From NCBI GenBank assembly GCA_016764535.1, contig JAESRR010000046.1:1-12742 (forward strand): a stretch of DNA of 12,742 nucleotides, read 5' to 3'. The notes beneath the pieces were generated by a model. That model made no database searches. It saw only the letters and a list, made by a program, of their open reading frames with translations, and was not told the origin of the DNA. Shown here one piece after another: positions 1 through 6,372 of the stretch. The position numbers were made by a program, and so were the translations under genes. The first letter of the stretch is position 1; every line of letters begins with the position of its first letter. This stretch comes from Cohaesibacteraceae bacterium. GTDB taxonomy: Bacteria; Pseudomonadota; Alphaproteobacteria; Rhizobiales; Cohaesibacteraceae.

Positions 1-65
1 GGACAGGATCAAAGGAGGAACAGGATCAAAATATTGTCGTTGGCGAAGCGTATTTGATCGATTGA
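1..65 (+). CDS. possible 3' end of a truncated gene
   Basis: From base 3 a frame is open from the window edge to a TGA at 63-65 and reads as a plausible C-terminus (acidic, ending VVGEAYLID). The fragment is about 20 residues, so no function can be assigned. It would be convergent with the minus-strand gene ending at base 75. The direct repeat ACAGGATCAAA (3-13 and 20-30) lies inside it. Another frame is also open to a stop at 55-57, so the choice of frame is uncertain. Confidence 0.3.
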   Translation, partial: TGSKEEQDQNIVVGEAYLID

Positions 66-74
66 GTCTACATT

Positions 75-578
75 CTAAAAGCATGCATCCTTGTAATGCA
101 GATCGCATTTGTCATAATCAGGCGCAGTGAGTTGATAATCAAAACTAATAAACTTGGTTGCGTGAAGGCGCACTGCAAATATGTAAGAGCATCCATTTTT
201 ATACTTTGTATACTCAGGTGCGCTTTTACCATAATGTTCAAATAAATAAAACCTGCACAACCCATCTCTACATTCATTTTCATTTTTTATCAGTTCGTAA
301 CTTGATCCTTTTCCATCGCCGCCAGGATCTTTAACAGAAAACCAATGACCTAATTGCAGGTATTCAAAATTGTCCACTAATTTAGTCTTCATTTTTTCAG
401 TGGCATTGCTACAATCAATGCTTTCACCAAAATCTTTCTTAAATTCCAAATAGTGATCACTATTTAGAGCTTCTTGATATGCGCGATTATACTCATATTT
501 TCTAAATAGAAAAAATGTTACAATTACCATAATTACAAAAGTCAATATTATTGAATGTTTCCGAAAATGAATTTTCAT
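75..578 (-). CDS. membrane-anchored hypothetical protein with six cysteines
   Basis: I do not recognise a family. The protein has a short basic N-terminus (MKIHFRKH), one hydrophobic segment at about residues 9-25 and then a soluble domain of about 140 residues, as expected of a protein anchored in the inner membrane with its domain in the periplasm. Six cysteines, all after the membrane segment, fit an exported disulfide-bonded domain; the last sits two residues before the end. I chose the ATG at 578 because it puts the charged residues directly before the membrane helix. An in-frame ATG at 596 adds six residues, and neither start has a good ribosome-binding site. The gene is clearly AT-rich, unlike the terminase genes at the other end, which suggests separate acquisition. 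A lipoprotein is unlikely because no cysteine follows the helix closely. Confidence 0.7.
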   Translation of the reverse strand: MKIHFRKHSIILTFVIMVIVTFFLFRKYEYNRAYQEALNSDHYLEFKKDFGESIDCSNATEKMKTKLVDNFEYLQLGHWFSVKDPGGDGKGSSYELIKNENECRDGLCRFYLFEHYGKSAPEYTKYKNGCSYIFAVRLHATKFISFDYQLTAPDYDKCDLHYKDACF

Positions 579-843
579 AATATCGTAATTTCCCATAAAT
601 TTATAATATATACGGTTGGCGTATCTGACGACATTTTTGAATTTGGTTATGTAGAGAAGTCAAATAAAAATTACGTTTTAGCAAGAAACAAACAGCGTAG
701 ATTGAGTAGTATGAGACGCGGCATAAATCACACATAATTGTTCGATTTACATATTCTCCCTTTGTTCGATCCTTCGTCCATGATGGCACCAATCCAGCGT
801 CCGATCGACGACGCGGGACAGTGCCAAAGACAGTTTCCAGCGG

Positions 844-1629
844 TTAGCCGGGTGCAAAATTGTCGATTGCCGAGACGAGTTTTACAAGATCGGCCTCATA
901 AAATCCGGCAGCGTTGATACAATTTGTTTCAATCATCTTCAAACCTTCACCAGTGCGACAAATGTCGATAACATAGGCTGGTGAATAATCAGGGTTTGCA
1001 TCCACCAGCTTGCTGGCGAAATCCATGGCATCATCGTCGATTTCATGGCGATAAATGACGCGTCTCCCCTCCTTGTAGAGTGAATGGGTGACAATCTCGC
1101 CTCGTACCACCCAAAGTCGCCACTCTTTAAGAATGCGAACGGGTTTTGTGAACATCAGTTGTGTGTCATGACGAAGCGAACCGTTGGGAATCTCGGTTTC
1201 GTCGAGTGCGAGCACTTTATGCGCCAATTGTATAATTTCGCGGGATGTTTTTACATTGCCTGGCTCTTCTTTACTGTCCGCGACAGGGCGCAAGAACCAG
1301 TCTTTGCCGTCGTCGGGAAATTTCTCAGGAATATCGCGCAAGGTAAGGAATAACGCATCCGCGCCGTTTAACAGGTATGGATGCCACGCTGTTTCGTGAA
1401 CGAACGGCCGGATTTTGAAAACCCCTGGCTTCAGGCTGTTGGTCTCCGCAAATCTCCATAAGGCGTAAGAGCCAAACATGACAACCGCATCGGGATTGTC
1501 AATTGACGGTGCGGGAATTAACTCGCCCACGAATGGGACAACTTTGTGCCAGGTGTAGGCGATTTCCAACCGGTCAAGTGCCGCGGCCATCTTTTGGGTG
1601 TCTTCGAACTCCTGGAGCAACCATTGCAT
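844..1629 (-). CDS. ATP-grasp protein, R2K clade (family 3, formerly DUF4343)
   Basis: A 261-residue protein with the layout of R2K-clade ATP-grasp enzymes (Pfam R2K_3). ATP-grasp enzymes join a carboxylate to an amine or thiol through an acyl-phosphate; the substrate of this clade is not established. Motifs seen: FLRP with ADSK at residues 112-120 (nucleotide-binding Arg and Lys), KEWRLWVVRGEIV at 168-180, VIDI at 220-223 (acidic Mg ligand D222) and ETNCINAAGFY at 234-244 (metal-binding E-x-N motif). All expected catalytic positions look intact and the length is normal for the family. The ATG at 1629 has AGGA at 1642-1639, nine bases upstream. Genes of this family are frequent in phages and accessory islands. 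A 63-residue ORF lies upstream on the same strand, and a long inverted repeat (1734-1762) sits between the two. The family call is secure; the biological role is not. Confidence 0.85.
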   Translation of the reverse strand: MQWLLQEFEDTQKMAAALDRLEIAYTWHKVVPFVGELIPAPSIDNPDAVVMFGSYALWRFAETNSLKPGVFKIRPFVHETAWHPYLLNGADALFLTLRDIPEKFPDDGKDWFLRPVADSKEEPGNVKTSREIIQLAHKVLALDETEIPNGSLRHDTQLMFTKPVRILKEWRLWVVRGEIVTHSLYKEGRRVIYRHEIDDDAMDFASKLVDANPDYSPAYVIDICRTGEGLKMIETNCINAAGFYEADLVKLVSAIDNFAPG

Positions 1630-1733
1630 TTGTTCTTGTCCTGTCGTGTTAGTTGGTCATACTCGGTTAAAGAGAAAGACTCAACGACAGACACTGGTTG
1701 CATTGCACCAAATTTGCAAGAAGGCTCCAGGCC

Positions 1734-1762
1734 ATTTTACAGACTTACCAATAATGTAAAAT
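1734..1762. repeat. inverted repeat with 8-bp perfect arms, possible operator
   Basis: ATTTTACA (1734-1741) and TGTAAAAT (1755-1762) are perfect inverted repeats separated by 13 bases. The element lies between the 63-residue ORF and the ATP-grasp gene, about 105 bases upstream of the latter's start, and no T-tract follows on either strand, so a regulator site is likelier than a terminator. The inner half-site TTACA/TGTAA also occurs in the palindrome before the XRE-TPR gene (2061-2078), with different spacing. Confidence 0.4.
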
Positions 1763-1767
1763 CTGAT

Positions 1768-1959
1768 CTATCCCCGATAAGCCAGAATTACATAGAAGAA
1801 GGCCATGGGACCGTACAGTTCGGGCTTCTCCGTCAGGATACAGCCTAGTCCATGGCAGATCGATAACCCTGTATAGAGTGCTCGATGACAAAACAAGAAC
1901 TCCCCCCACGATACAACTCGGGATTTAAGGGTAGTCTGAATTTTTTTCAGCTTAAACAT
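1768..1959 (-). CDS. small hydrophobic protein of unknown function (63 aa)
   Basis: An unrecognised 63-residue ORF. A basic N-terminus (MFKLKKIQTTLKSR) precedes two short hydrophobic stretches, roughly residues 27-41 and 48-60, so a small membrane-associated protein is plausible. Three ATGs occur in a row (1965, 1962, 1959). The third is preferred because AAGGA at 1972-1968 sits eight bases before it, an ideal spacing. The gene is co-directional with the ATP-grasp gene 138 bases downstream and divergent from the XRE-TPR gene, so it may share the regulatory region 1966-2106. The ribosome-binding site and composition argue for a real gene; lack of a recognised family and small size argue for caution. 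Confidence 0.5.
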   Translation of the reverse strand: MFKLKKIQTTLKSRVVSWGEFLFCHRALYTGLSICHGLGCILTEKPELYGPMAFFYVILAYRG

Positions 1960-1983
1960 CATCATAATCCTTAAAGATGTTGA

Positions 1984-1995
1984 GCCGGGCCCGGC
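1984..1995. promoter_or_regulatory. 12-bp GC-rich palindrome in divergent intergenic region
   Basis: GCCGGGCCCGGC is a perfect 12-bp palindrome midway between the divergent starts at 1959 and 2107. It could be a regulator site. It has no loop and no T-tract, so it is not a terminator. Function is inferred from position only. Confidence 0.3.
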
Positions 1996-2060
1996 AATTG
2001 GTTACTTTGTGTTCACGGGCCAGTTGTCGCGTAAATCTCCATGGTTGTCGTTGCATCCGT

Positions 2061-2078
2061 GTTACACGGGTATGTAAC
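2061..2078. promoter_or_regulatory. candidate operator of the XRE-TPR gene
   Basis: GTTACA (2061-2066) and TGTAAC (2073-2078) form a perfect inverted repeat with a six-base spacer, 28-46 bases before the proposed TTG start at 2107. XRE proteins commonly bind an 18-20 bp two-fold symmetric site in their own promoter, so this is a natural autoregulation site. It also supports the downstream start, because a start at 2041 would place the site inside the coding region. Confidence 0.45.
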
Positions 2079-2106
2079 TTGTTGTATTTCAGAAGGTTAT
2101 GTTGCC

Positions 2107-4275
2107 TTGGCGAAAAATGATGATTCCGATGTCGTGTGTTTTGGGAAACTGGTTCGCGAGAAGCGGGTAGCTCTGGGCTGGAGTCAAGAGGCGCTAGCGG
2201 GCACGGCTTTCCACAATCCAGACCGCAAAGGCTATGTTTCACAGATTGAGAACGGACAAATCCCGAATATCAAGCGCGCAACAGTTCAGAATGTTGCCCG
2301 AGCGCTGAATATCGACGTTGAAGAAATCCCACGCGCGTTACGCTGGCCGGAGGCGATTGAGGAAGGCAAAGATACCAATACAATTGCCCATGAGATACAC
2401 GGCCAGCTCAAAAAACTGATAGTGACCAAGGACGATTTGGAGAGAGTGACGATCAGGCATCGCATTGAGCTGAATGCCGTCAAAACAGCTCATAATGCGA
2501 CAGAGGGTGAACTGGTCTCTTTACTTACTTTCATCCTTCAAAAACGGGTATCGCCAGAGAACATTATTCCCGAACTTGAGCGTTCCTATGAACAACTATC
2601 AGAACTGCGGGAAAGCATGAAACACATGCATTCTCTGGCAAATGAAGTGCCGGAAATTGCAGCGCTGTTGCAACAAGCCAATGCCGCATTATCGGTTGGT
2701 ACCGCATTCTCGCTGGATGATGCGGACATGGCTCTTGAAAAAGCTGATATCCGTTATTCGGAAATTATGGCTGAACGTAAAGAGCAACTAAAACGGGACG
2801 CAGAAAATCGTGCTCAAATTTTGGGAAAGCGCGCCCAGATAGCCAAAGTGAAATTTAACTACAAAGCGGCCGAGGGTTTTTACAGGCAGCAGATTGAGTT
2901 GTTGATTGAAGGGCTGGGCGAAGATCATCCTGATACCACGATCGGTTACCATAAAGTAGCTTCCAGTCTCAATTCTCAGGGGTGGTTTGAGGACGCAGAG
3001 CACTTTTATTGTAAGGCTCTCGATATTAGAGAAAGGGTACTCGGCAAGGAACATCCAAGTACAGCAATCAGCTACAGTAATGTGGCAAACAATATGGACG
3101 ATCAGGGTCGGTTTCAAGACGCAGAAAGCCTCCACTGCAAGGCCCTCAATATTTTTGAGAGGGTGTTCGGCAATGAGCATTCTGCCACTGCTGCCAGCTA
3201 CAACAATTTGGCGTCCAATCTGGATGCGCAGGGGCGGTTTGAAGACGCAGAACCACTCTATCGCAAGGCTCTGGTTATCTCCGAGAGAGTGCTCGGCAAA
3301 GAACACCCTTTTACTGCAATCAGCTACAATAACGTGGCTTCCAATTTCAATGCTCAGGGACGGTTTGAAGAAGCGGACCCGCTCTATCGCAAGGCACTGG
3401 ATATCAGGGAGAGGGTTCTAGGCGAAGGTCATCCTGATACAGCAACCAGCTACAACAATATGGGGTTCAATCTTAGTTCTCTGGGGTGGTTCAAAGATGC
3501 AGAACTGCTCTATCACAAGGCTCTGAATATAAGGCAGAGAGTGCTCGGCAAGGAGCATCCTTCTACCGCAGACAGCTATAATAATGTGGCTTCTAATCTC
3601 AGAGCTCAGGGCCGGACTGAAGAGGCAGAACCGCTTTATCGCAAGGCATTGGATATCAGGCTGAGGGTTCTCGGCTTAGAGCATCCTGAGACCGCAACCA
3701 GCTACAATAATGTGGCTGGCAATCTGAGTTCTCAGGGGCGGTTTGTGGAGGCAGACCCGCTCTATCGCAAGGCACAGGATATTAGGGAGAGGGTTCTCGG
3801 CTTAGAGCATCCTGAGACCGCAACCGGCTACAATAATATGGCTTACAATCTCAATGCTCAGGGACGGTCTGAAGAAGCAGAACCACTCTTTCGCAAGGCT
3901 CTGGAAATAAGGGAGAGGGTTCTCGGGAAGGAGCATCCTGATACCGCGAGCAGTTACAACAGTGTGGCTTACAATCTCAATGCTCAGGGGTGCTTTGTAG
4001 ACGCAGATCCGCTTTATCGCAAGGCTCTGGAAATAAGGGAGAGGGTTCTCGGGAAGGAGCATCCTGATACCGCGAGCAGTTACAACAATGTGGCTTACAA
4101 TCTAAATGCTCAGGGGCGGTTTGAAGAGGCAGAAGTGCTTTATCGCAAGGCTCTTGATATTTTTGAGAGAATGCGCGGTAGGGAGCATCCCGACACGATT
4201 TCTTGTCAAGAAAACCTGGTAAGCTGCAGGGAAAAAAATATCTCGATTATAGAAACTCATGAGAAAAACGCGTAA
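2107..4275 (+). CDS. XRE-family helix-turn-helix protein with ~11 kinesin-light-chain-type TPRs
   Basis: A 722-residue cytoplasmic protein. Residues 12-70 form an XRE/Cro-type DNA-binding domain (GWSQEALA as recognition core, YVSQIENGQ as its second half). Residues 75-250 are charged and helical, ending in a stretch like the N-cap of other bacterial TPR proteins. Residues about 254-700 are about eleven 42-residue repeats of the form LGxEHPxTAxSYNNVAxNLxxQGRFEEAEPLYRKAL, the last degenerate. No NB-ARC, NACHT, protease or nuclease domain is visible, so output is probably transcriptional or by protein contact. TTG at 2107 is preferred: AGAAGG at 2091-2096 lies ten bases upstream, whereas ATG 2041 has no ribosome-binding site and the added 22 residues are unlike an XRE N-terminus. 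Several repeats are nearly identical in DNA, showing recent expansion. The two membrane-protein genes downstream are co-directional, the first after 87 bases with no obvious terminator. Confidence 0.85.
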   Translation: MAKNDDSDVVCFGKLVREKRVALGWSQEALAGTAFHNPDRKGYVSQIENGQIPNIKRATVQNVARALNIDVEEIPRALRWPEAIEEGKDTNTIAHEIHGQLKKLIVTKDDLERVTIRHRIELNAVKTAHNATEGELVSLLTFILQKRVSPENIIPELERSYEQLSELRESMKHMHSLANEVPEIAALLQQANAALSVGTAFSLDDADMALEKADIRYSEIMAERKEQLKRDAENRAQILGKRAQIAKVKFNYKAAEGFYRQQIELLIEGLGEDHPDTTIGYHKVASSLNSQGWFEDAEHFYCKALDIRERVLGKEHPSTAISYSNVANNMDDQGRFQDAESLHCKALNIFERVFGNEHSATAASYNNLASNLDAQGRFEDAEPLYRKALVISERVLGKEHPFTAISYNNVASNFNAQGRFEEADPLYRKALDIRERVLGEGHPDTATSYNNMGFNLSSLGWFKDAELLYHKALNIRQRVLGKEHPSTADSYNNVASNLRAQGRTEEAEPLYRKALDIRLRVLGLEHPETATSYNNVAGNLSSQGRFVEADPLYRKAQDIRERVLGLEHPETATGYNNMAYNLNAQGRSEEAEPLFRKALEIRERVLGKEHPDTASSYNSVAYNLNAQGCFVDADPLYRKALEIRERVLGKEHPDTASSYNNVAYNLNAQGRFEEAEVLYRKALDIFERMRGREHPDTISCQENLVSCREKNISIIETHEKNA
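3513..4145 (+). repeat. 126-bp tandem repeats inside the TPR gene
   Basis: The coding repeats of 42 codons are very similar in DNA here. Bases 3891-3961 and 4017-4087 are identical over 71 bases at exactly 126-base distance, and the stretch from 3663 matches that from 3789 over about 37 bases, again 126 apart. Such identity at synonymous positions points to recent unequal exchange or slippage, and to possible copy-number variation between strains. Confidence 0.8.
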
Positions 4276-4362
4276 AATTATTAATGACAGCCATTGTTCC
4301 TGCTATTTGTGTGATTGCAGATACTCATGAAATTCGAAGTCAAAGACAAAAAGGCGACTGTT

Positions 4363-4737
4363 ATGGACGCAGATGAAATAGAGCTCGAAAACTTAAAAAT
4401 AATCAACCAACACGGCAGCGATGCTCTCAGAGCTATTTTTCTATTGAATGGTGCTGCATCAATAGCAACGCTAACATTCCTCGGATCAATTGCAATCCGT
4501 ACGAGTTCCGTAACAATTAGCATGAGTAGCGTTTCTAGTATTTTGTTTCTTTTCAGCCTTGGAGCGGGTACCAGCGTAGTTTCCCATTCATTGAATTATT
4601 TAAACCTTTTCTCTCACGCAAGAAATTTTCCGAAGGTGGGGGACTGGCTGCTCAAAGCTACAATCCTAGCGGCTTTCGTATCACTTGCCCTGTTCTTCTG
4701 GGGTATTTGGGAGGCGAGTAATGTGTTTGACGTTTAG
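4363..4737 (+). CDS. small three-helix membrane protein, function unknown
   Basis: About 124 residues. A short acidic helical N-terminus is followed by three predicted membrane helices at roughly 21-45, 55-77 and 97-117. The first holds an FLLNGAASIATLTFLG motif, reminiscent of small 3-TM hypothetical proteins with an 'LLNGGAA' signature in accessory regions; I cannot name a family. The ATG at 4363 is chosen for AAGG at 4351-4354, eight bases upstream; ATG 4327 and TTG 4315 are in-frame alternatives that add 12 and 16 residues without a clear ribosome-binding site. It follows the XRE-TPR gene on the same strand, and a weak hairpin follows the stop. A holin or a membrane effector are both possible, neither proven. 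Confidence 0.65.
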   Translation: MDADEIELENLKIINQHGSDALRAIFLLNGAASIATLTFLGSIAIRTSSVTISMSSVSSILFLFSLGAGTSVVSHSLNYLNLFSHARNFPKVGDWLLKATILAAFVSLALFFWGIWEASNVFDV

Positions 4738-4751
4738 TTGGTTATGGTGTT

Positions 4752-4768
4752 TCGGAGGATTTCTCCGA
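4752..4768 (+). terminator. weak intrinsic terminator candidate
   Basis: TCGGAG (4752-4757) pairs with CTCCGA (4763-4768) around a five-base loop, 15 bases after the stop of the three-helix membrane protein, followed by CAGTTTTC. The stem is short and the T-tract interrupted, so termination would be partial. Confidence 0.35.
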
Positions 4769-4833
4769 CAGTTTTCAATAAGTCGAAAATAGTCGGGGCT
4801 TAGGATACTGAAACAACGATGCAAATGTCTTTA

Positions 4834-4869
4834 TGCAATCGAATCACATTCTTTTGTCATTCGATTGCA
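4834..4869. repeat. 36-bp inverted repeat with 11-bp perfect arms
   Basis: TGCAATCGAAT (4834-4844) and ATTCGATTGCA (4859-4869) are perfectly complementary, with a 14-base spacer. It lies 85 bases before the next gene and lacks a T-tract. Possible roles are a regulator site, an RNA stem-loop in the leader, or a small mobile-element remnant. An exact TTGACA at 4898-4903 lies downstream of it, but no matching -10 box is visible. Confidence 0.5.
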
Positions 4870-4953
4870 ATATTTGGTAACTCAAATATGCCATCAATTG
4901 ACAACTTAAAGTAATACCTTGCCAAGGGCTAAATTGGTTCCGAATAAATGTGA

Positions 4954-5457
4954 ATGATCATTCAGTTTGAAATGTATTTTAGGCTTATCACAACGATCGC
5001 ATCCGTTGTGACAGCTTCCATGGTGGTGTGGATATTTTATAGATCACGCAGGCAACACCAGTTTGATTTTCTTGAAAAATCGTTTGACGTTTTGCAACGG
5101 CTTAATGAAAAGGCACTTTCAAGTTCGGCTAATTTGGAAGCGGTCGTAAAATCTGGAAATATCACTGATAAAACTAAAGCGGGTGAAGCTAGAATTCTCT
5201 ATTTCCATTACATGAGAATTAATCGGACCTACCGCGCATACGAATATTGGCGTGGAGGCTACATTTCTAAAGAGGTACGCGACAGGATTTCGGATCCATA
5301 TTGGGGCTCTTACAGGTATTTATTGGAAAAACCCCTTGGGAAGTCCGATAAAAGCAAACTTGAACGAATGCTGGAGAGAGGGTATCCCAAAGATTTTGCC
5401 GAGTGGTTTATTCCTCATGTCGAATCTTCTAAAGAATTGCCAGTCATCAATGATTGA
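4954..5457 (+). CDS. single-pass membrane protein with helical cytoplasmic domain, function unknown
   Basis: A 167-residue protein with one N-terminal membrane helix (about residues 9-29), a positively charged stop (YRSRRQ) and a soluble domain rich in aromatic and charged residues (LYFHYMRINRTYRAYEYWRGGY, broken here into its parts: LYFHYMRINR at about 89-98, EYWRGGYIS after it). The positive-inside rule puts the domain in the cytoplasm. No family is recognised. The ATG at 4954 lacks a clear ribosome-binding site; ATG 4972 is an alternative that still keeps the helix. The stop directly abuts a bidirectional terminator at 5457-5483. Like its neighbour it is AT-rich. Confidence 0.65.
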   Translation: MIIQFEMYFRLITTIASVVTASMVVWIFYRSRRQHQFDFLEKSFDVLQRLNEKALSSSANLEAVVKSGNITDKTKAGEARILYFHYMRINRTYRAYEYWRGGYISKEVRDRISDPYWGSYRYLLEKPLGKSDKSKLERMLERGYPKDFAEWFIPHVESSKELPVIND

Positions 5458-5483
5458 AAAACCGGGCGACCAAGATCGCCCGG
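5457..5483 (-). terminator. intrinsic terminator, probably bidirectional
   Basis: CCGGGCGA (5462-5469) and TCGCCCGG (5476-5483) form a perfect 8-bp GC-rich stem with a six-base loop. On the minus strand it is followed by five Ts (A5457-A5461), a canonical terminator seven bases after the stop of the microprotein ending at 5490. On the plus strand the tail AATTTGTT could end the convergent gene that stops at 5457. Confidence 0.7.
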
Positions 5484-5489
5484 AATTTG

Positions 5490-5591
5490 TTAATGCCAAA
5501 ATTTGAAAATTGAATGCACGATCTTTAATCCTGCCAAAAAACATTTCAAATATCTGGTTGCCAAATCGAGGCTGTCTGCTTTAAAGTTCAT
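5490..5591 (-). CDS. microprotein of unknown function (33 aa)
   Basis: A short ORF with strong gene-like context. AAAGG at 5603-5599 lies seven bases before ATG 5591; an ATG at 5597 is too close to that site. The upstream microprotein ends at 5604, so the two are tightly spaced as in an operon, and a canonical terminator follows seven bases after the TAA. The product is basic and mostly one amphipathic or membrane-associating helix (LATRYLKCFLAGLKIVHSIF). No family is recognised. A membrane-active peptide or a regulatory small protein are both possible. Confidence 0.5.
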   Translation of the reverse strand: MNFKADSLDLATRYLKCFLAGLKIVHSIFKFWH

Positions 5592-5603
5592 ACGCATACC
5601 TTT

Positions 5604-5741
5604 CTAATGAGGTGTGAGGGTAAAAAATTTAATGGCTACCTTTGTTTCTAGCGGGGGTGGCCATTTTGCTTTTCTAAAAGCTTGGCAATAATACATAGTA
5701 CCACTCGGGTCACTCAAGCTAATGTTTTTGCATTTCCCCAT
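5604..5741 (-). CDS. microprotein of unknown function (45 aa)
   Basis: ATG 5741 has AAGG (5753-5750) eight bases upstream, an ideal spacing. The product starts MGKCKNISLSDPSG, continues with a YYCQAF segment and a WPPPLE motif, and ends in a short hydrophobic and basic tail. With mixed polar composition and two cysteines it reads like a folded small protein rather than chance translation. Its TAG is 12 bases from the next microprotein start, suggesting co-translation. A hairpin-like repeat at 5631-5665 falls inside the gene. No family is recognised. Confidence 0.5.
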   Translation of the reverse strand: MGKCKNISLSDPSGTMYYCQAFRKAKWPPPLETKVAIKFFTLTPH

Positions 5742-5822
5742 CTAAAAAACCTTGCCTCGGTATTCGTTGTTTTTGTAAATGGTGTCAGTCCGCTGTTGTA
5801 AAATGTCTTACCCGGAAATATG

Positions 5823-5849
5823 AAAAGCCGGGCAGTCGAAGCTACCCGG
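5823..5849 (-). terminator. intrinsic terminator with UUCG-type loop
   Basis: Read on the minus strand, CCGGGTAG (5849-5842) pairs with CTGCCCGG (5835-5828), with one G-U pair, around a loop containing TTCG, and CTTTTC follows. On the plus strand the same stem has a C-A mismatch, so the minus strand is the functional direction. It lies eight bases after the stop of the microprotein ending at 5858. Confidence 0.6.
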
Positions 5850-5857
5850 GATGTTAA

Positions 5858-5977
5858 TTAGATGGTTTCGATAAAAATCTTGATGAGATCAATAATTATA
5901 TAGACAGCAATTCTTGTCAAAAAAATCCATAACCAGTGAGGCTTTTGTTTAGAAGGATTTGGGTGTTTAATTATCAT
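5858..5977 (-). CDS. single-pass membrane microprotein (39 aa)
   Basis: A 39-residue ORF with a polar basic N-terminus (MIIKHPNPSKQKPH) and one hydrophobic helix made mostly of Ile, Leu, Val and aromatics (about residues 15-37), so a small inner-membrane protein. A terminator follows eight bases after its TAA, which supports a transcript ending here. The ribosome-binding site is weak: an AAGGA lies about 20 bases before the ATG, too far. Hydrophobic microproteins of this kind include type I toxins and small membrane regulators; there is no direct evidence for either. Confidence 0.45.
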   Translation of the reverse strand: MIIKHPNPSKQKPHWLWIFLTRIAVYIIIDLIKIFIETI

Positions 5978-6372
5978 TATTCGAATGATTATCTAATTCC
6001 TTGTGTTGTTCTGATTGGGGTAGTTCAAAATCCGGACATGCAAAAACCCGCACCAAATTACCTATCGTTGGTGGCTATTTCCTTCTGTGTGTGGGTGATT
6101 GATTGCAAGTATGGTGGATCTGGCTTTGTTACCAGATGGAAGGATCACTGAGTCTATTGATCTTCATTTCAGGCGTTTTTAGTCGGATGCCTGGTGTTTA
6201 GAAAAGTTTGTCGATCCTTTTTTCAAATTCATTATTACTGTAGCAATACATTCAAAATCCCAGCGTTGAAATCGTGTTGACCCACACTTCAATCTTGCTA
6301 GACTCATCACAAGAGCTGCATAAGCGGTCATAGAGGACAGGCCATATATTCGCTTCACCATGAGGCGAAGCA
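5978..6372. other. intergenic region with one candidate promoter
   Basis: No convincing gene. A 71-codon plus-strand frame (GTG 5936 to 6151) and a 68-codon minus-strand frame (6385 to 6179) are open but lack ribosome-binding sites and family resemblance. Towards the right end is a candidate promoter for the HD-like gene (6277-6304). The rest is AT-rich and shows no repeats or stable hairpins that I can see. Confidence 0.6.
6277..6304 (+). promoter_or_regulatory. candidate sigma70-type promoter for the HD-like operon
   Basis: TTGACC (6277-6282), a 16-base spacer and TAGACT (6299-6304) match the -35/-10 consensus in five of six and four of six positions. It lies 69 bases before the start of the HD-like gene. 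Confidence 0.3.

Noticed and set aside
555..737. 60-codon plus-strand frame across the start of the membrane-anchored protein
   Set aside because: Overlaps the opposite gene's N-terminus, no ribosome-binding site; at most a decayed remnant.
1546..1848. 100-codon plus-strand frame overlapping the ATP-grasp gene start
   Set aside because: Mostly antisense to two better supported minus-strand ORFs, with no ribosome-binding site.
2788..3306. 172-codon minus-strand frame opposite the TPR repeats, and similar antisense frames at 3802-4062
   Set aside because: Antisense shadows generated by the periodic TPR codons; they inherit the 42-residue period and have no start signals.
3513..4145. CRISPR-like periodicity
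   Set aside because: The 126-bp repeats are in frame and code for TPR units; there are no short repeats with unique spacers.
5631..5665. AATGGCTACC / GGTGGCCATT hairpin with A and T runs, terminator-like
   Set aside because: It lies inside the 45-residue microprotein ORF, has a 15-base loop and one wobble pair; coding constraint explains it better.
5936..6151. 71-codon plus-strand frame with a hydrophobic segment
   Set aside because: GTG start without ribosome-binding site, antisense to a better supported microprotein start, no family resemblance.
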